Assembly: GCF_004348315.1 (NCBI RefSeq)
Contig: NZ_SMKC01000031.1
Coordinates: forward strand, 1 to 38,097
Direction: 5' to 3'
Length of the DNA: 38,097 nucleotides
DNA from: Streptomyces sp. 8K308
GTDB taxonomy: Bacteria > Actinomycetota > Actinomycetes > Streptomycetales > Streptomycetaceae
The notes beneath the pieces are model-generated. The model was not told where the DNA came from and made no database searches. It saw only the letters and a list, made by a program, of their open reading frames with translations. The translations under genes and the position numbers were made by a program. This document shows, piece after piece, positions 7,087 to 15,031 of this stretch. The first letter of the stretch is position 1, and each line of letters opens with the position of its first letter.

Positions 7087-7200
7087 CGGACTCCTCAATC
7101 GTGTGCGGGCGATCTTACCCAGGGTGAAGGGCGCTCGGGGACTTTTACAAAGAGTTAATAACGCCCCCTGTACGCGGCACCGCTCAGCAAACTACTGTCA

Positions 7201-7228
7201 CCGCAACCGGTTGCGCAACCGGTTGCGG
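7201..7228. promoter_or_regulatory. Double LacI-type operator, 28-bp perfect palindrome
   Basis: GCAACCGGTTGC occurs twice back to back (7203-7214 and 7215-7226). With the flanking CC and GG, the whole 28 bases are a perfect palindrome. Each 12-mer is itself a palindrome and matches the core of LacI/GalR-family operators. The element lies 39 bases before the TTG start of the first permease gene and 115 bases before the LacI start, ideally placed to repress both directions. Confidence 0.85.
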
Positions 7229-7266
7229 ACACAGAGAGCAACACAGAGAGCTACCCAGGACACACT

Positions 7267-8094
7267 TTGATCCGATCGCGCCGAATAGCGCTCGCGCTGC
7301 TGCTACCCGGGCTGGCCCTGCTCGTGGGAGGCGTCGTCGCGCCCTCCCTCGTGATGCTGCTCTCGCCACCCCGGGTGGAGACGGGCGAAGTCCTCGACCG
7401 GCTCGGCCAGATGCTCAGTGACCCCTACGACCTGGAGATCATCTGGCGGACGCTCCGCGTCGGCCTCGTCGTCACCGCGATCTGCGTGCTGCTCGGCTTC
7501 CCCACCGCCTACCTGCTGGCCCGCTCCCGCTCTCGCTGGGCCGGCCCGCTGCTCGCGCTGGCGATCTTCCCGCTGCTGCTGAGCAACGTGGTGCGCACCT
7601 ACGGCTGGCTCGTGGTGCTCGGCAGCAACGGCGTGGTCGGGCGGGTGATCACCGGTCTCGGCATCTCCGACGAGGCGCCGCAGCTGCTGTACACCGAACT
7701 CGCCGTCGTCCTCGGCTTGGTGCAGCTCTTCCTGCCGCTGGCCATCGTCACCTGCTACTCGGCCGTCGCCCAGGTCGACGCCGGCCTCGACGACGCGGCA
7801 CGCGGGCTCGGCGCCGGGCGGACCAGGACCATGTGGAGCGTGGTGATCCCGCTCTCCATGCCGGGCATCGCGATGGCCGCCACGCTCGTCTTCGCCGGCG
7901 CCGTCACCGCCTACACCACGCCCTACCTGCTCGGCGGATCCCGGCAACGGATGCTCTCCACCCAGCTGTTCAGCTACTCGGGCGTCACCCTCGACTGGGC
8001 GGCGGCCTCCGCCACGGCGATCGTGATGACGGTCCTCGTGCTCCTGGTCTACGTCGCCTCGACCCTCGCGAGCCGGAAGGGGCAGATCAGGTGA
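7267..8094 (+). CDS. ABC transporter permease, spermidine/putrescine PotB type
   Basis: 275 residues from TTG 7267, with AGGA at 7257-7260. Six hydrophobic segments are apparent, the first at residues 6-29 (LALLLPGLALLVGGVVAP). The cytoplasmic coupling loop carries the EAA-type motif LDDAARGLGAGRTRTMWSVV at about residues 176-195, the signature of importer permeases in the PotB/PotC family. It is first in a tightly packed operon: its TGA overlaps the GTG of the second permease. It would form the membrane channel together with 8091-8888. Function is import of a solute delivered by the lipoprotein at 9934; the class suggests polyamines, but related systems carry other small amines, Fe3+ or phosphonates. 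Confidence 0.9.
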   Translation: MIRSRRIALALLLPGLALLVGGVVAPSLVMLLSPPRVETGEVLDRLGQMLSDPYDLEIIWRTLRVGLVVTAICVLLGFPTAYLLARSRSRWAGPLLALAIFPLLLSNVVRTYGWLVVLGSNGVVGRVITGLGISDEAPQLLYTELAVVLGLVQLFLPLAIVTCYSAVAQVDAGLDDAARGLGAGRTRTMWSVVIPLSMPGIAMAATLVFAGAVTAYTTPYLLGGSRQRMLSTQLFSYSGVTLDWAAASATAIVMTVLVLLVYVASTLASRKGQIR

Positions 8095-8888
8095 AGCGCA
8101 GGAGCCCCGTCGCCGCGGCGCTCGCCGTGCTCGGCTACGTGGTGATGATCGTCCCCATCCTCTTCGTCGTCGCCACCGCGTTCACCGGCGGCGAGACCCT
8201 GCGGTTCCCGCCCGAGGGCTTCTCGCTGCGCTGGTTCGAGGAGGCCACCGGCTACCGGCCGTTCACGGACGCGCTCGTCTCCAGCCTCCAACTCGCGGCC
8301 GTCTCCACCGTGTTGGCGCTGGCCGTGGGCATCCCGGCGACGTTGGCGATCATGCGCGGCCGGCTGCCTGGCAAGGCCCTGGTCGAGGGCCTCTTCCTGT
8401 CCCCGCTGGTGCTGCCCGAGCTGGTGGTCGGCCTCGCCCTCTTCCAGCAGCTGATGCTCCAGATGGAGTTGGACAACTTCCAGGCGCTGCTCATCGGCCA
8501 CACCGCGCTGCTGCTGCCCTACGCCGTGCGGGTCACCGGCGCCTCGCTGGTGCTCGCCGACCCGGCCCTCGAGGAGGCGGCCCGTGGCCTCGGCGCCTCG
8601 CCGCTGCGGACCTTCTTCACCGTGACGCTGCCGGTGCTGCGGCCCGGCATCATCTCGGCCGCGCTGCTGAGCTTCGTCACCTCCTTCAACAACGTGCCGA
8701 TCTCGCTGCTGCTCCAGTCCCGCGACTTCCGCACCCTGCCCGTCACGATGCTCGACTACGTCCAGCAGAACTACACGCCGATCATCGCGGCGATGTCCAC
8801 GCTGCTGCTGGCCGGGACCGTCGTGCTCGCCCTCGTAGCCGAACGCGTCCTCGGCTTCGCCCGCATCTTCGGAGGCATAAACCGATGA
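8091..8888 (+). CDS. ABC transporter permease, spermidine/putrescine PotC type
   Basis: 265 residues from GTG 8091, overlapping the previous stop as GTGA. Hydrophobic segments begin at VAAALAVLGYVVMIVPILFV. The EAA loop reads LEEAARGLGASPLRTFFTV, and the protein ends with an extended hydrophobic helix followed by RVLGFARIFGG. The second-permease position and a large extracytoplasmic stretch after the first helix (LRFPPEGFSLRWFEE) are typical of PotC proteins. It partners with the upstream permease; its stop overlaps the ATPase start, so all three are translationally coupled. Confidence 0.9.
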   Translation: MKRRSPVAAALAVLGYVVMIVPILFVVATAFTGGETLRFPPEGFSLRWFEEATGYRPFTDALVSSLQLAAVSTVLALAVGIPATLAIMRGRLPGKALVEGLFLSPLVLPELVVGLALFQQLMLQMELDNFQALLIGHTALLLPYAVRVTGASLVLADPALEEAARGLGASPLRTFFTVTLPVLRPGIISAALLSFVTSFNNVPISLLLQSRDFRTLPVTMLDYVQQNYTPIIAAMSTLLLAGTVVLALVAERVLGFARIFGGINR

Positions 8889-9898
8889 CCACCGCTGCCG
8901 AGTTCGTGGGGGTCAGCCGGCACTTCGGCGACTTCACCGCCGTCGACTCGCTCGACCTCGCCATCCGGGAGGGCGCCCTCACCACGCTGCTCGGGCCGAG
9001 CGGCTGCGGCAAGACGACGTCGCTGCGGATGCTCGCCGGCTATCTGGAGCCGTCGGCCGGGACGATCAGGATCGGCGGTGAGGACCACACCGCGACGCCG
9101 CCCGAGAAGCGCGGCCTCGGCATGGTCTTCCAGTCCTACGCGCTCTTCCCGCACATGACGGTCGCCGCCAACGTGGGCTACGGGCTCAAGCTGCGGAAGG
9201 TGGCGAGGCCCGAGCGCGACCGCCGGGTCGCGGAGGCGCTGGAGCTCGTCGGCCTCGGCCACCTCGCCGACCGCAGGCCCAAGGCGCTCTCCGGCGGCCA
9301 GCAGCAGCGCGTGGCGCTGGCCCGCGCCATCGCGATCCGGCCGCGGCTGCTGCTGCTCGACGAGCCGCTGTCCAACCTCGACGCCCGGCTGCGGGTGCAG
9401 ATGCGCGGCGAGATCCGCCGCATCCAGGCCGAGACGGGCCTGACCGTCGTCCTGGTCACCCATGACCAGGAGGAGGCGCTCGAGATGTCCGACCACATGG
9501 TGGTGATGAACGCGGGCCGGGTGATGCAGCAGGGCGCGCCCGACGCGTTGTTCCCGGCGCCCGCCAACCGGTTCGTGGCCGAGTTCCTCGGCTACGAGAA
9601 CTTCCTGACCCTGCCCGGGCGTGGCCTGGTGACGGTGCGGCCCGAGCTGCTGACCGTCACGACCGGCGACGCGGCGAGCGGGGAGACCGCGGTGTCCGCG
9701 ACGGTGCGGGCGATCGCCTATCGCGGGGTCGAGGTCCGCGTCTCGCTCGACGCGAAGGAGGCCGAGGGCGCCACCACGCCGCTGGTCGCCTCGCTGCGGG
9801 GCGACGCGCTCACCCCGGACGACCGCGCCGCGCTGCACCCGGGGGGCAGGGTGACGGTCTCCGCGCGCCCCGACCATCTGGTGCCGCTCGCCGGCTGA
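8885..9898 (+). CDS. ABC transporter ATP-binding protein, PotA type
   Basis: 337 residues from ATG 8885, overlapping the permease stop. All nucleotide-binding motifs are present: Walker A GPSGCGKTT (about residue 38), Q-loop FQSYALFPHMT, signature LSGGQQQRVALARA, Walker B LLLLDEPLSNLD and the switch His in VTHDQEEALEMS. After residue 240 a C-terminal domain of the TOBE kind follows (GLVTVRPELLTV, then ATVRAIAYRGVEVRVS), as in PotA and other CUT1-like ATPases. It energises import through the two permeases encoded just upstream. The stop at 9898 is followed 36 bases later by the binding-protein gene. Confidence 0.93.
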   Translation: MTTAAEFVGVSRHFGDFTAVDSLDLAIREGALTTLLGPSGCGKTTSLRMLAGYLEPSAGTIRIGGEDHTATPPEKRGLGMVFQSYALFPHMTVAANVGYGLKLRKVARPERDRRVAEALELVGLGHLADRRPKALSGGQQQRVALARAIAIRPRLLLLDEPLSNLDARLRVQMRGEIRRIQAETGLTVVLVTHDQEEALEMSDHMVVMNAGRVMQQGAPDALFPAPANRFVAEFLGYENFLTLPGRGLVTVRPELLTVTTGDAASGETAVSATVRAIAYRGVEVRVSLDAKEAEGATTPLVASLRGDALTPDDRAALHPGGRVTVSARPDHLVPLAG

Positions 9899-9933
9899 AG
9901 CCCCAGTACCCGCACGAACGGAGCACAACCTCC

Positions 9934-11064
9934 ATGACGACGACCTCCGTGACACCCCCCATGAAGCGGACGAGACGACGACTGCCCAGGCTGGTCACGG
10001 TGGGTGCCGGGGTGGCCGCCACCGTGCTGACCCTCAACGCCTGCGGATCCGACTCGTCGGACGGCGCCGGCTCCGGCGGCGGAGGCGGGGACGGCCTGGA
10101 GGGCGCCACCATCGTGGTGTCCACCTTCCCCTTCGGCGTCGAGGACTTCGAGGCCAACATCGTGGAGCCGTTCGAGCAGGCCACCGGCGCCACGGTGGAG
10201 ATCGAGAGCGGCAGCAACGCGGACCGGCTCACCCAGCTGCAACTGGCGGCCGGCGACCCGGGCATCGACGTGATGCTGATCTCCGACACCTTCGCGGCAC
10301 TCGGCCAGGACCAGGGCCTCTTCCAGGAGTTCGGCGCCGAGGAGGTGCCGAACCTGGACGCCATCGCGGAGTTCGCGGTCGACGACGCCTACGCCGGCCC
10401 GGCCTACACCTACCAGCTCAACGGCGTCCTCTACCGGACGGACGAGCTGAGCGCCGAGGAGGCCGCGGACTGGGGCACGTTCGGCGACCCGGCGCTGGCC
10501 GGCAGGGTCGCGCTGCCGGACATCTCGGCGACCGCCGGGCAGTTGACGGCCTCCGGCATCGGCGAGCAGTTCGGCGACGGTCCCTACGACATGGACACCG
10601 CGTTCGGCACGATGGGCGACTGGGCGCCGGACGTCCTGCAGTTCTACAGCTCGACCACCGAGGTCACCAACCTGATCTCCCAGGGCGAGATCGCGGCCGT
10701 GCCGACGATCAGCGCCTTCGTGCCGCCGCTGATCGCGGCCGGCGAGCCGGTGAACTGGGTGCCGCCGGCCGAGGGCCGCTACATGGCGACGAACCGGCTG
10801 ATGATCCCGGACGGCGCGCCGAACACCGAGGGCGCGTACGCCTTCATCGACTACATGCTGTCGGTCGAGGGGCAGCAGGCGAGCGTGGAGTCGGACCTGC
10901 CGGTGAACCCGGACGTGGCGCCGTCCGAGACGTTCGCCGAGCTGATGGGCGAGGCGGCCACCGACCCCGTCGCGGCCGGGTACCAGACGCTCGACCCGCA
11001 GCAGTTGGTGGACAACCGCACCGAGTGGGTGGAGCGGTTCGCCCGCGAGGTCTCCGGCGGCTGA
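9934..11064 (+). CDS. Extracellular solute-binding lipoprotein, PotD type
   Basis: 376 residues from ATG 9934 (GGAG ten bases upstream). An in-frame ATG at 9961 would give a more typical signal peptide starting KRTRRRLPRL but lacks a ribosome-binding site. The lipobox is LNAC with the lipidated Cys at residue 37, followed by a Ser/Gly linker. The mature part shows a type II binding-protein pattern: VVSTFPFGVEDFEANIVEPF, an ATGATVEIESG strand, DVMLISD, then AEGRYMATNRLMIPDGAPN and the C-terminal EGAYAFIDYMLS. This is the family that feeds PotABC importers; the ligand cannot be read from sequence. It is the last gene of the importer operon, closed by a strong hairpin at 11097-11137. Confidence 0.92.
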   Translation: MTTTSVTPPMKRTRRRLPRLVTVGAGVAATVLTLNACGSDSSDGAGSGGGGGDGLEGATIVVSTFPFGVEDFEANIVEPFEQATGATVEIESGSNADRLTQLQLAAGDPGIDVMLISDTFAALGQDQGLFQEFGAEEVPNLDAIAEFAVDDAYAGPAYTYQLNGVLYRTDELSAEEAADWGTFGDPALAGRVALPDISATAGQLTASGIGEQFGDGPYDMDTAFGTMGDWAPDVLQFYSSTTEVTNLISQGEIAAVPTISAFVPPLIAAGEPVNWVPPAEGRYMATNRLMIPDGAPNTEGAYAFIDYMLSVEGQQASVESDLPVNPDVAPSETFAELMGEAATDPVAAGYQTLDPQQLVDNRTEWVERFAREVSGG

Positions 11065-11096
11065 GCCGGGCCCGTTCCCTCCCCCCACCCACAGAC

Positions 11097-11137
11097 GCCC
11101 GGGCCGGCGACGCGGCGCCGCCCTCGCCGGCCCGGGC
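11097..11137 (+). terminator. Strong hairpin terminator after the binding-protein gene
   Basis: GCCCGGGCCGGCGA (11097-11110) pairs perfectly with TCGCCGGCCCGGGC (11124-11137): a 14-bp GC-rich stem with a 13-base loop, 33 bases after the stop. It separates the importer operon from the deaminase-like gene, which may be read by leakage or from its own promoter. Confidence 0.75.
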
Positions 11138-11158
11138 ATGCCATCGCGTAAGTGAGCC

Positions 11159-12289
11159 ATGTCTGAGACACCGAACGACGCCGACCTTGAGTATCTGGCG
11201 CGGATGCCCAAGGCGGACCTGCACGTTCATTTGATCGGTACCACGCGGGCCTCGACCTTCGCCGAACTCGCCCGCCGGGCCGGTCTCGACCTGCCCGACG
11301 ATCCCAAGGCCATCTGGCGGGACATCAACTCGCTGCCACCGGACCCGGAGTTGTACCGGAACACCCGGATCCCGGTGCCGCGGGGGCGGGCGCCGGACGA
11401 GCCGGAGGTCTCCTACTCGCTGTTCCGGGCGAGCGGTTGGGTCGAGGAGGCGCTGCGGGACGCGGACGACTTCACCCGGATCACGTACGAGGCGTTCGAG
11501 GACGCGCACCGGGGCGCCGTCCGGCACCTGGAGCTGCACATCGACGACGTGCCGCCGCGGTTGGCCGGCCTGGGCTTCCACGGCATGGTGGAGGCGTGTG
11601 CGGAGGGCATCCGGCTCGCGGAGCGCGACTTCGGGATGACGGGCCGGCTGATCGGCTCGATCGATCGCAGCAGGGACGCCGGGTGGGCGCTCGACTACGT
11701 CCGGCGCGCGGTGGCCAGGGAACACGAGTACCTGGCGGGGATCGGCCTGGTCAACCTCGAGACCGCGGGCCCGCCCGAGCGGTTCGCGGAGGCGTACCGG
11801 CTGGCCGGCGAGGCCGGGCTGCGGCGCACGGCGCACGCCTCGGAGCACGCGCCGGTCGCGGTGAACACCGTGACCTGCCTCGACCTGCTGGGCTGCGACC
11901 GGATCGACCACGGCTACTACGTGCTGGAGGACGACGCGGTGGTGGCGCGCTGCCGGGACGAGGGCGTGCCGTTCACCGTCATCTCCACCACCTCGCGCCG
12001 CTCCTGGCGGCCCTGGCGCCGGGCGTCGATCGCCGCGATGGTGGACGCGGGCCTCAACGTGATCCTGGCCTCGGACGACCCGGGGATGTTCCCGACCAGC
12101 CTCGCCGACGAGTACCGGATCGCCGCCGAGACCATCGGCGTGCCGCGGGCCCGTCTGCGGGAGATGGCCCTCCACTCCATCGACGCCGCGTGGCTCCCCC
12201 CGACCGACAAGGCGGCGGCCCGCGCCCGCTTCGAGTCGGAGTTGGCCGCGCTGGACGCGACATTCGCCGCGCGGCAAAGCCACGATTGA
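11159..12289 (+). CDS. Adenosine-deaminase-family amidohydrolase with unusual motifs
   Basis: 376 residues from ATG 11159. Metal and catalytic motifs of the adenosine deaminase family are in order: KADLHVHLIGTTRAST (two metal His; usual form HLHLDGS), RTAHASEHA (metal His and catalytic Glu; usual HAGE), DRIDHGYYV (catalytic His; usual RIGHG) and ILASDDPGMF (the Asp pair). Every essential residue is kept, but three motifs carry unusual neighbours. The usual CPxSN segment is replaced by VISTTSRRSWRP. The family hydrolytically removes an amino group from adenosine, adenine or related purines; the changes suggest a different amine substrate. It lies behind the importer operon but across a strong terminator, so a link to the imported solute is plausible, not shown. 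Confidence 0.85.
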   Translation: MSETPNDADLEYLARMPKADLHVHLIGTTRASTFAELARRAGLDLPDDPKAIWRDINSLPPDPELYRNTRIPVPRGRAPDEPEVSYSLFRASGWVEEALRDADDFTRITYEAFEDAHRGAVRHLELHIDDVPPRLAGLGFHGMVEACAEGIRLAERDFGMTGRLIGSIDRSRDAGWALDYVRRAVAREHEYLAGIGLVNLETAGPPERFAEAYRLAGEAGLRRTAHASEHAPVAVNTVTCLDLLGCDRIDHGYYVLEDDAVVARCRDEGVPFTVISTTSRRSWRPWRRASIAAMVDAGLNVILASDDPGMFPTSLADEYRIAAETIGVPRARLREMALHSIDAAWLPPTDKAAARARFESELAALDATFAARQSHD

Positions 12290-12304
12290 CGCCGCGAAGT
12301 CGGC

Positions 12305-12330
12305 GCGCGCCGCCGTAGGCCACGGCGCGC
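12305..12330 (+). terminator. Hairpin directly after the deaminase-like gene
   Basis: GCGCGCCG (12305-12312) pairs perfectly with CGGCGCGC (12323-12330) around a 10-base loop, 15 bases after the stop at 12289. Confidence 0.5.
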
Positions 12331-12500
12331 CGGCTCGGCGGGCGACCGGGGGCGCGGCAGAGGGCCGGCCGGGTGTCTGCCGTCAGCCACTCGACGCGTG
12401 CGGCGCGCGGGGGTGTCGGCCACCATACCCGCCCGCGCGGTTGCGGACGCCGCGCCGCCGGCCCGGCGCGGAGTGCCAGGTGAAGGCGCCCCACGTCATC

Positions 12501-12532
12501 GCCCGACCGCCCGACCGCCCGACCGGTCGGCC
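12501..12532. repeat. Triple GCCCGACC repeat ending in its reverse complement
   Basis: GCCCGACC is present three times in direct tandem (12501-12508, 12509-12516, 12517-12524), followed at once by GGTCGGCC (12525-12532). The junction gives the palindrome CCGACCGGTCGG (12519-12530). Slipped-strand duplication explains the tandem part; the hairpin could contribute to termination from either side. Confidence 0.6.
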
Positions 12533-12574
12533 AGGCAGGGCGGGCTCTCCACGCCAGCGGCCCGCCAGGGCCCG

Positions 12575-12615
12575 CGCTTCGCGCCAGCGGTCCGGCGGCC
12601 TGCTCGCGCGAAGCG
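12575..12615. terminator. Inverted repeat between convergent genes
   Basis: CGCTTCGCGC (12575-12584) and GCGCGAAGCG (12606-12615) are perfect reverse complements separated by 21 bases. It sits in the convergent gap after the deaminase-like gene (+) and the DUF1772 gene (-), where a bidirectional terminator is expected. Confidence 0.45.
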
Positions 12616-12687
12616 TGGCCGCGGCCGTGCGGTCGAGCCGCGATCGTCCTGCCGCGGTGCCGGCGGCGCGGCCACGCCCCCGGCAAG

Positions 12688-12706
12688 GGTCACGCTCCGC
12701 GTGACC
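12688..12706 (-). terminator. Small hairpin at the end of the DUF1772 gene
   Basis: GGTCACGC (12688-12695) and GCGTGACC (12699-12706) are perfect complements with a 3-base loop. The element overlaps the last codons and the stop (TGA 12692-12690) of the DUF1772 gene. Confidence 0.4.
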
Positions 12707-13190
12707 ACACGCAGAGGCCGCCGGCGGAGAGGAGGAGGGTGAGAGTGGCGAAGGCGGCGCGGGTGGTGTTCCAGGGGGTCCAGCGTGGGCTGTAGTCGGC
12801 CCAGGAGCCGCCGGCGGCGAGGGCGTCGTTCAGCGGCACGTTGACGGCGGCGGTCGGCAGGAAGGTGCCGAGCAGGTAGACGACGGCGGCGAGCAGGAAC
12901 GCCCAGCCGGCGGCCCGGTGGCCGAGCCACAGCAGCAGTCCGCCGGTGGCGCCGGCGGTCAGCGGCACGGCGGTGAAGGCGGACAGGAAGAGCGGGTTGA
13001 GTATCCGCTCATTGACGCGGCGCATGGCCTCGGCCGCCGCCTCGGGGTCGAGCGAGTCGAGCCCGGGCATCACGGCCACCGAGAAGCCGAAGAAGAGGCC
13101 CGCCATGGCGCCGGCCGCGAGCAGGGTCAGGACGGCGGTGACAACGGCGACCGGCGCGGTCGCGGCGGGGGCGGCGGTGGTGATCGACAT
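12690..13190 (-). CDS. DUF1772 / anthrone-oxygenase-like membrane protein
   Basis: 166 residues from ATG 13190. There are four hydrophobic segments: AVVTAVLTLLAAGAMAGLFF, then TAVPLTAGATGGLLLWL, AAGWAFLLAAVVYLLGTF and FATLTLLLSAGGLCV. Family marks are FFGFSVAVMPGLDSL near the N-terminus, a conserved VNVPLNDAL and the WADYSPRWTPWNTTRA motif before the last helix, which are characteristic of DUF1772. A few fungal relatives act in anthrone oxidation, but most bacterial members are uncharacterised, so no reaction is assigned. It is downstream of the YheO-type regulator on the same strand, separated by 73 bases that include a perfect hairpin, so it is probably a separate transcript. Confidence 0.85.
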   Translation of the reverse strand: MSITTAAPAATAPVAVVTAVLTLLAAGAMAGLFFGFSVAVMPGLDSLDPEAAAEAMRRVNERILNPLFLSAFTAVPLTAGATGGLLLWLGHRAAGWAFLLAAVVYLLGTFLPTAAVNVPLNDALAAGGSWADYSPRWTPWNTTRAAFATLTLLLSAGGLCVWSRGA

Positions 13191-13202
13191 GCCTCAAGGA
13201 AA

Positions 13203-13220
13203 CGGCCGGGGACCCGGCCG
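13203..13220 (-). terminator. Perfect inverted repeat between the YheO-type gene and the DUF1772 gene
   Basis: CGGCCGGG (13203-13210) and CCCGGCCG (13213-13220) are separated by GA. The element is 44 bases after the YheO-type stop and 13 bases before the DUF1772 start, so it could terminate the first transcript or hide the second start. With a 2-base loop it may instead be a protein site. Confidence 0.35.
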
Positions 13221-13263
13221 CGGCCATCGTCGGAAGCCGCACCCGCATAAGCGGTCGTCTCGC

Positions 13264-13899
13264 CTACCGGAGGTGGTTGTAGACGGTGGCCCGCGAGACG
13301 CCGAGGACCTCGCTCAGGGTGGGGACGGCGTGTTTGACCTGGAGGAGGCCCCGGTCGCCGAGCTCGCGGACGAGTTCCCGCTTGTCGGCGGCGCGCAGCC
13401 CGCGCGGGCTCGCGCTGCCCCGTGCGGTGGCGAACTCCTGGGCGGCGGCGCGGAGCTCGTCGAGGGTGCGGGCGCGCAGGGTCTCGGTCGGCGGCCGGTC
13501 CCGGTCGTCGGTGCGCGCCAGCGCCGTCAGCGCGTCGGCCGCGGCGCCGAGGACGGAGACGTCCAGGTTGAGGCAGATGGCGGCGACGTAGTGGCCGGTG
13601 CTGTTCCGGATGCCGATGGAGGTGCTCTTGGCGGGGCGGCCGTCGGGGAAGCGGTTGGGGTAGTTCTGCAGGACGTCGGGGTAGTCGGGGTCCTGGACGC
13701 GGGCCAGGCCGATCTCGGTGGCGGGGTCGCCGACGGCGCGTCCCGAGAGGCCGCTCTCGATGGCGCGGACGGCGTGCCGGGGGTCGCGGAGGTCGTGCAG
13801 CACCACCTCGCACAGGCCGGGGAACATCCGGCCGATGGCGGTCACGATCTTCTCGGCCTCGCGCAGCAGCAGTTCGTCCTCGGGCAGCGGTGCGGTCAC
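13264..13899 (-). CDS. YheO/DauR-type transcriptional regulator (PAS-like plus HTH)
   Basis: 211 residues from GTG 13899, overlapping the stop of the PLP-enzyme gene as GTGA. The N-terminal ~120 residues form the YheO-type PAS-like domain: IGRMFPGLCEVVLHDLRDP, then STSIGIRNSTGHYVAAICLNLD. The C-terminal ~60 residues are an HTH of the DauR kind: KRELVRELGDRGLLQVKHAV, then LSEVLGVSRATVYNHLR ending the protein. DauR and relatives control amino-acid catabolism in other bacteria. Coupling to the threonine-synthase-like gene suggests it regulates that enzyme and senses its substrate or product. Likely operators are the palindromes at 15032-15068 upstream of the operon. Confidence 0.85.
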   Translation of the reverse strand: MTAPLPEDELLLREAEKIVTAIGRMFPGLCEVVLHDLRDPRHAVRAIESGLSGRAVGDPATEIGLARVQDPDYPDVLQNYPNRFPDGRPAKSTSIGIRNSTGHYVAAICLNLDVSVLGAAADALTALARTDDRDRPPTETLRARTLDELRAAAQEFATARGSASPRGLRAADKRELVRELGDRGLLQVKHAVPTLSEVLGVSRATVYNHLR

Positions 13900-15017
13900 G
13901 CGGCGCTCCCGGGGGCGAGGAGGTGGCTCATCAGGTGGGGCGCCTTGAGGCCGCTGCCGGTGAGGATGATCACGGTCGTCTCGCCGGGCCGGATCGCGCC
14001 CCGGGCGCGGAAGGCGTCGACGGCCGCGGCGGCGGTGGCGCTGGTGGGCTCGGCGTAGAGGCCGGCGGCGGCGAGCCCGCGCACCGCGGCGGCGATGTCG
14101 GGTTCGGGGACGGCGACCGTGTCGCCCGCGGAGCGGCGGATCGCGGCCAGCACCTCAAGGGCCCGCACGGGGTCCCGGATGGCGGCGCCCTCGGCGATGG
14201 TGGGGGCGAAGGCCGCCGGGGCGAGGCCCTGGTACGCGGCGTGCAGCGGCGCGCAGTTGGCCGGCTGGGCGACCAGCAGCCGGGGGCGGCGGGCGATGTG
14301 GCCGGCGGCGAGCAGCTCGCCGAAGCCCAGGTCGCAGCCGAGCACCAGGCTGCCGGCGCCGGCCACGGTCACGACGGCGTCGGGGGCGGTGAAGCCCAGG
14401 TCCTCCCACAGCTCGTAGGCGATGGTCTTGGTGCCCTGGAGGAAGAGCGGGTGCCAGTTGTGGCTGGCGTAAGGGGTGTCGGCGGCGCGCCGCAGCGCCT
14501 CGGCGGCGGTGGCGTCGCGGTCGCCGGGGACCTCCTCGACCTCGGCGCCGTAGGCGCGGCTCTGCAGGATCTTGGCGGGGGAGGTGCCGGCGGGGACCAG
14601 GATGCGGGCGCGGATGCCGGCGGCGGCGCAGTAGGCGGCGACCGAGGCGCCGCCGTTGCCCGAGCTGTCCTCGACGACCTCGGTGACGCCCGAGGCGGCC
14701 AGATGGGAGACCAGCACGCTGACGCCGCGGTCCTTGAAGCTGCCGGTGGGCGCGAACCACTCCAGCTTGAAGCGGACGTCGGCCCCGCCCCACTCCCCGG
14801 CGACCAGCGGGGTGCGCCCCTCGCCGAGCGAGACGGGTCGCGGCGCGACCGGCAGGGCCCGGCGGTAGCGCCACAGCGAGCGCTCCGCGGTGTCGACGTC
14901 GGCGGGACCGAGGCCGGGCAGGGGGGTGACGGTCAGCGGGGCCCCGTCGTCGCCGCGCCACCGGTCGGGGGTGATGGCGTACGTCCGCCCTGACCGTTCG
15001 TCGAGGTAGTGCGGCAT
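13896..15017 (-). CDS. Threonine-synthase-like PLP-dependent enzyme
   Basis: 373 residues from ATG 15017. It belongs to fold-type II PLP enzymes: LGEGRTPLV precedes the substrate loop, PTGSFKDRG carries the Schiff-base Lys (K95), SSGNGGASVAAY binds the substrate carboxylate region, VAGAGSLVLG binds the PLP phosphate and LTGSGLKAPH ends the domain. Threonine synthase itself converts O-phosphohomoserine to threonine. This protein is shorter, is coupled to a regulator of catabolic type and lies away from hom or thrB genes. It may therefore be a paralogue acting as a beta-elimination or replacement enzyme on another amino acid. I am confident of the superfamily but not the reaction. Confidence 0.85.
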   Translation of the reverse strand: MPHYLDERSGRTYAITPDRWRGDDGAPLTVTPLPGLGPADVDTAERSLWRYRRALPVAPRPVSLGEGRTPLVAGEWGGADVRFKLEWFAPTGSFKDRGVSVLVSHLAASGVTEVVEDSSGNGGASVAAYCAAAGIRARILVPAGTSPAKILQSRAYGAEVEEVPGDRDATAAEALRRAADTPYASHNWHPLFLQGTKTIAYELWEDLGFTAPDAVVTVAGAGSLVLGCDLGFGELLAAGHIARRPRLLVAQPANCAPLHAAYQGLAPAAFAPTIAEGAAIRDPVRALEVLAAIRRSAGDTVAVPEPDIAAAVRGLAAAGLYAEPTSATAAAAVDAFRARGAIRPGETTVIILTGSGLKAPHLMSHLLAPGSAA

Positions 15018-15031
15018 CGCGCCCCCAGCGG

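Larger units (their letters stand above)
12331..12687. other. GC-rich non-coding stretch between convergent genes
   Basis: Between the deaminase hairpin and the end of the DUF1772 gene I find no credible gene. Open frames exist on both strands, but their products are Arg/Ala/Pro-rich, without domains or ribosome-binding sites, as expected from very high G+C. The stretch holds a short tandem repeat (12501-12532) and an inverted repeat (12575-12615), listed separately. Confidence 0.6.

Noticed and set aside
7170..7198. Promoter of the importer operon with TACTGT as -10
   Set aside because: The -10-like hexamer exists at 7193-7198, but the corresponding -35 position has no recognisable motif, so I did not call it.
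12501..12532. Possible start of a CRISPR array (three identical octamers)
   Set aside because: Units touch directly without spacers and there are no cas genes.
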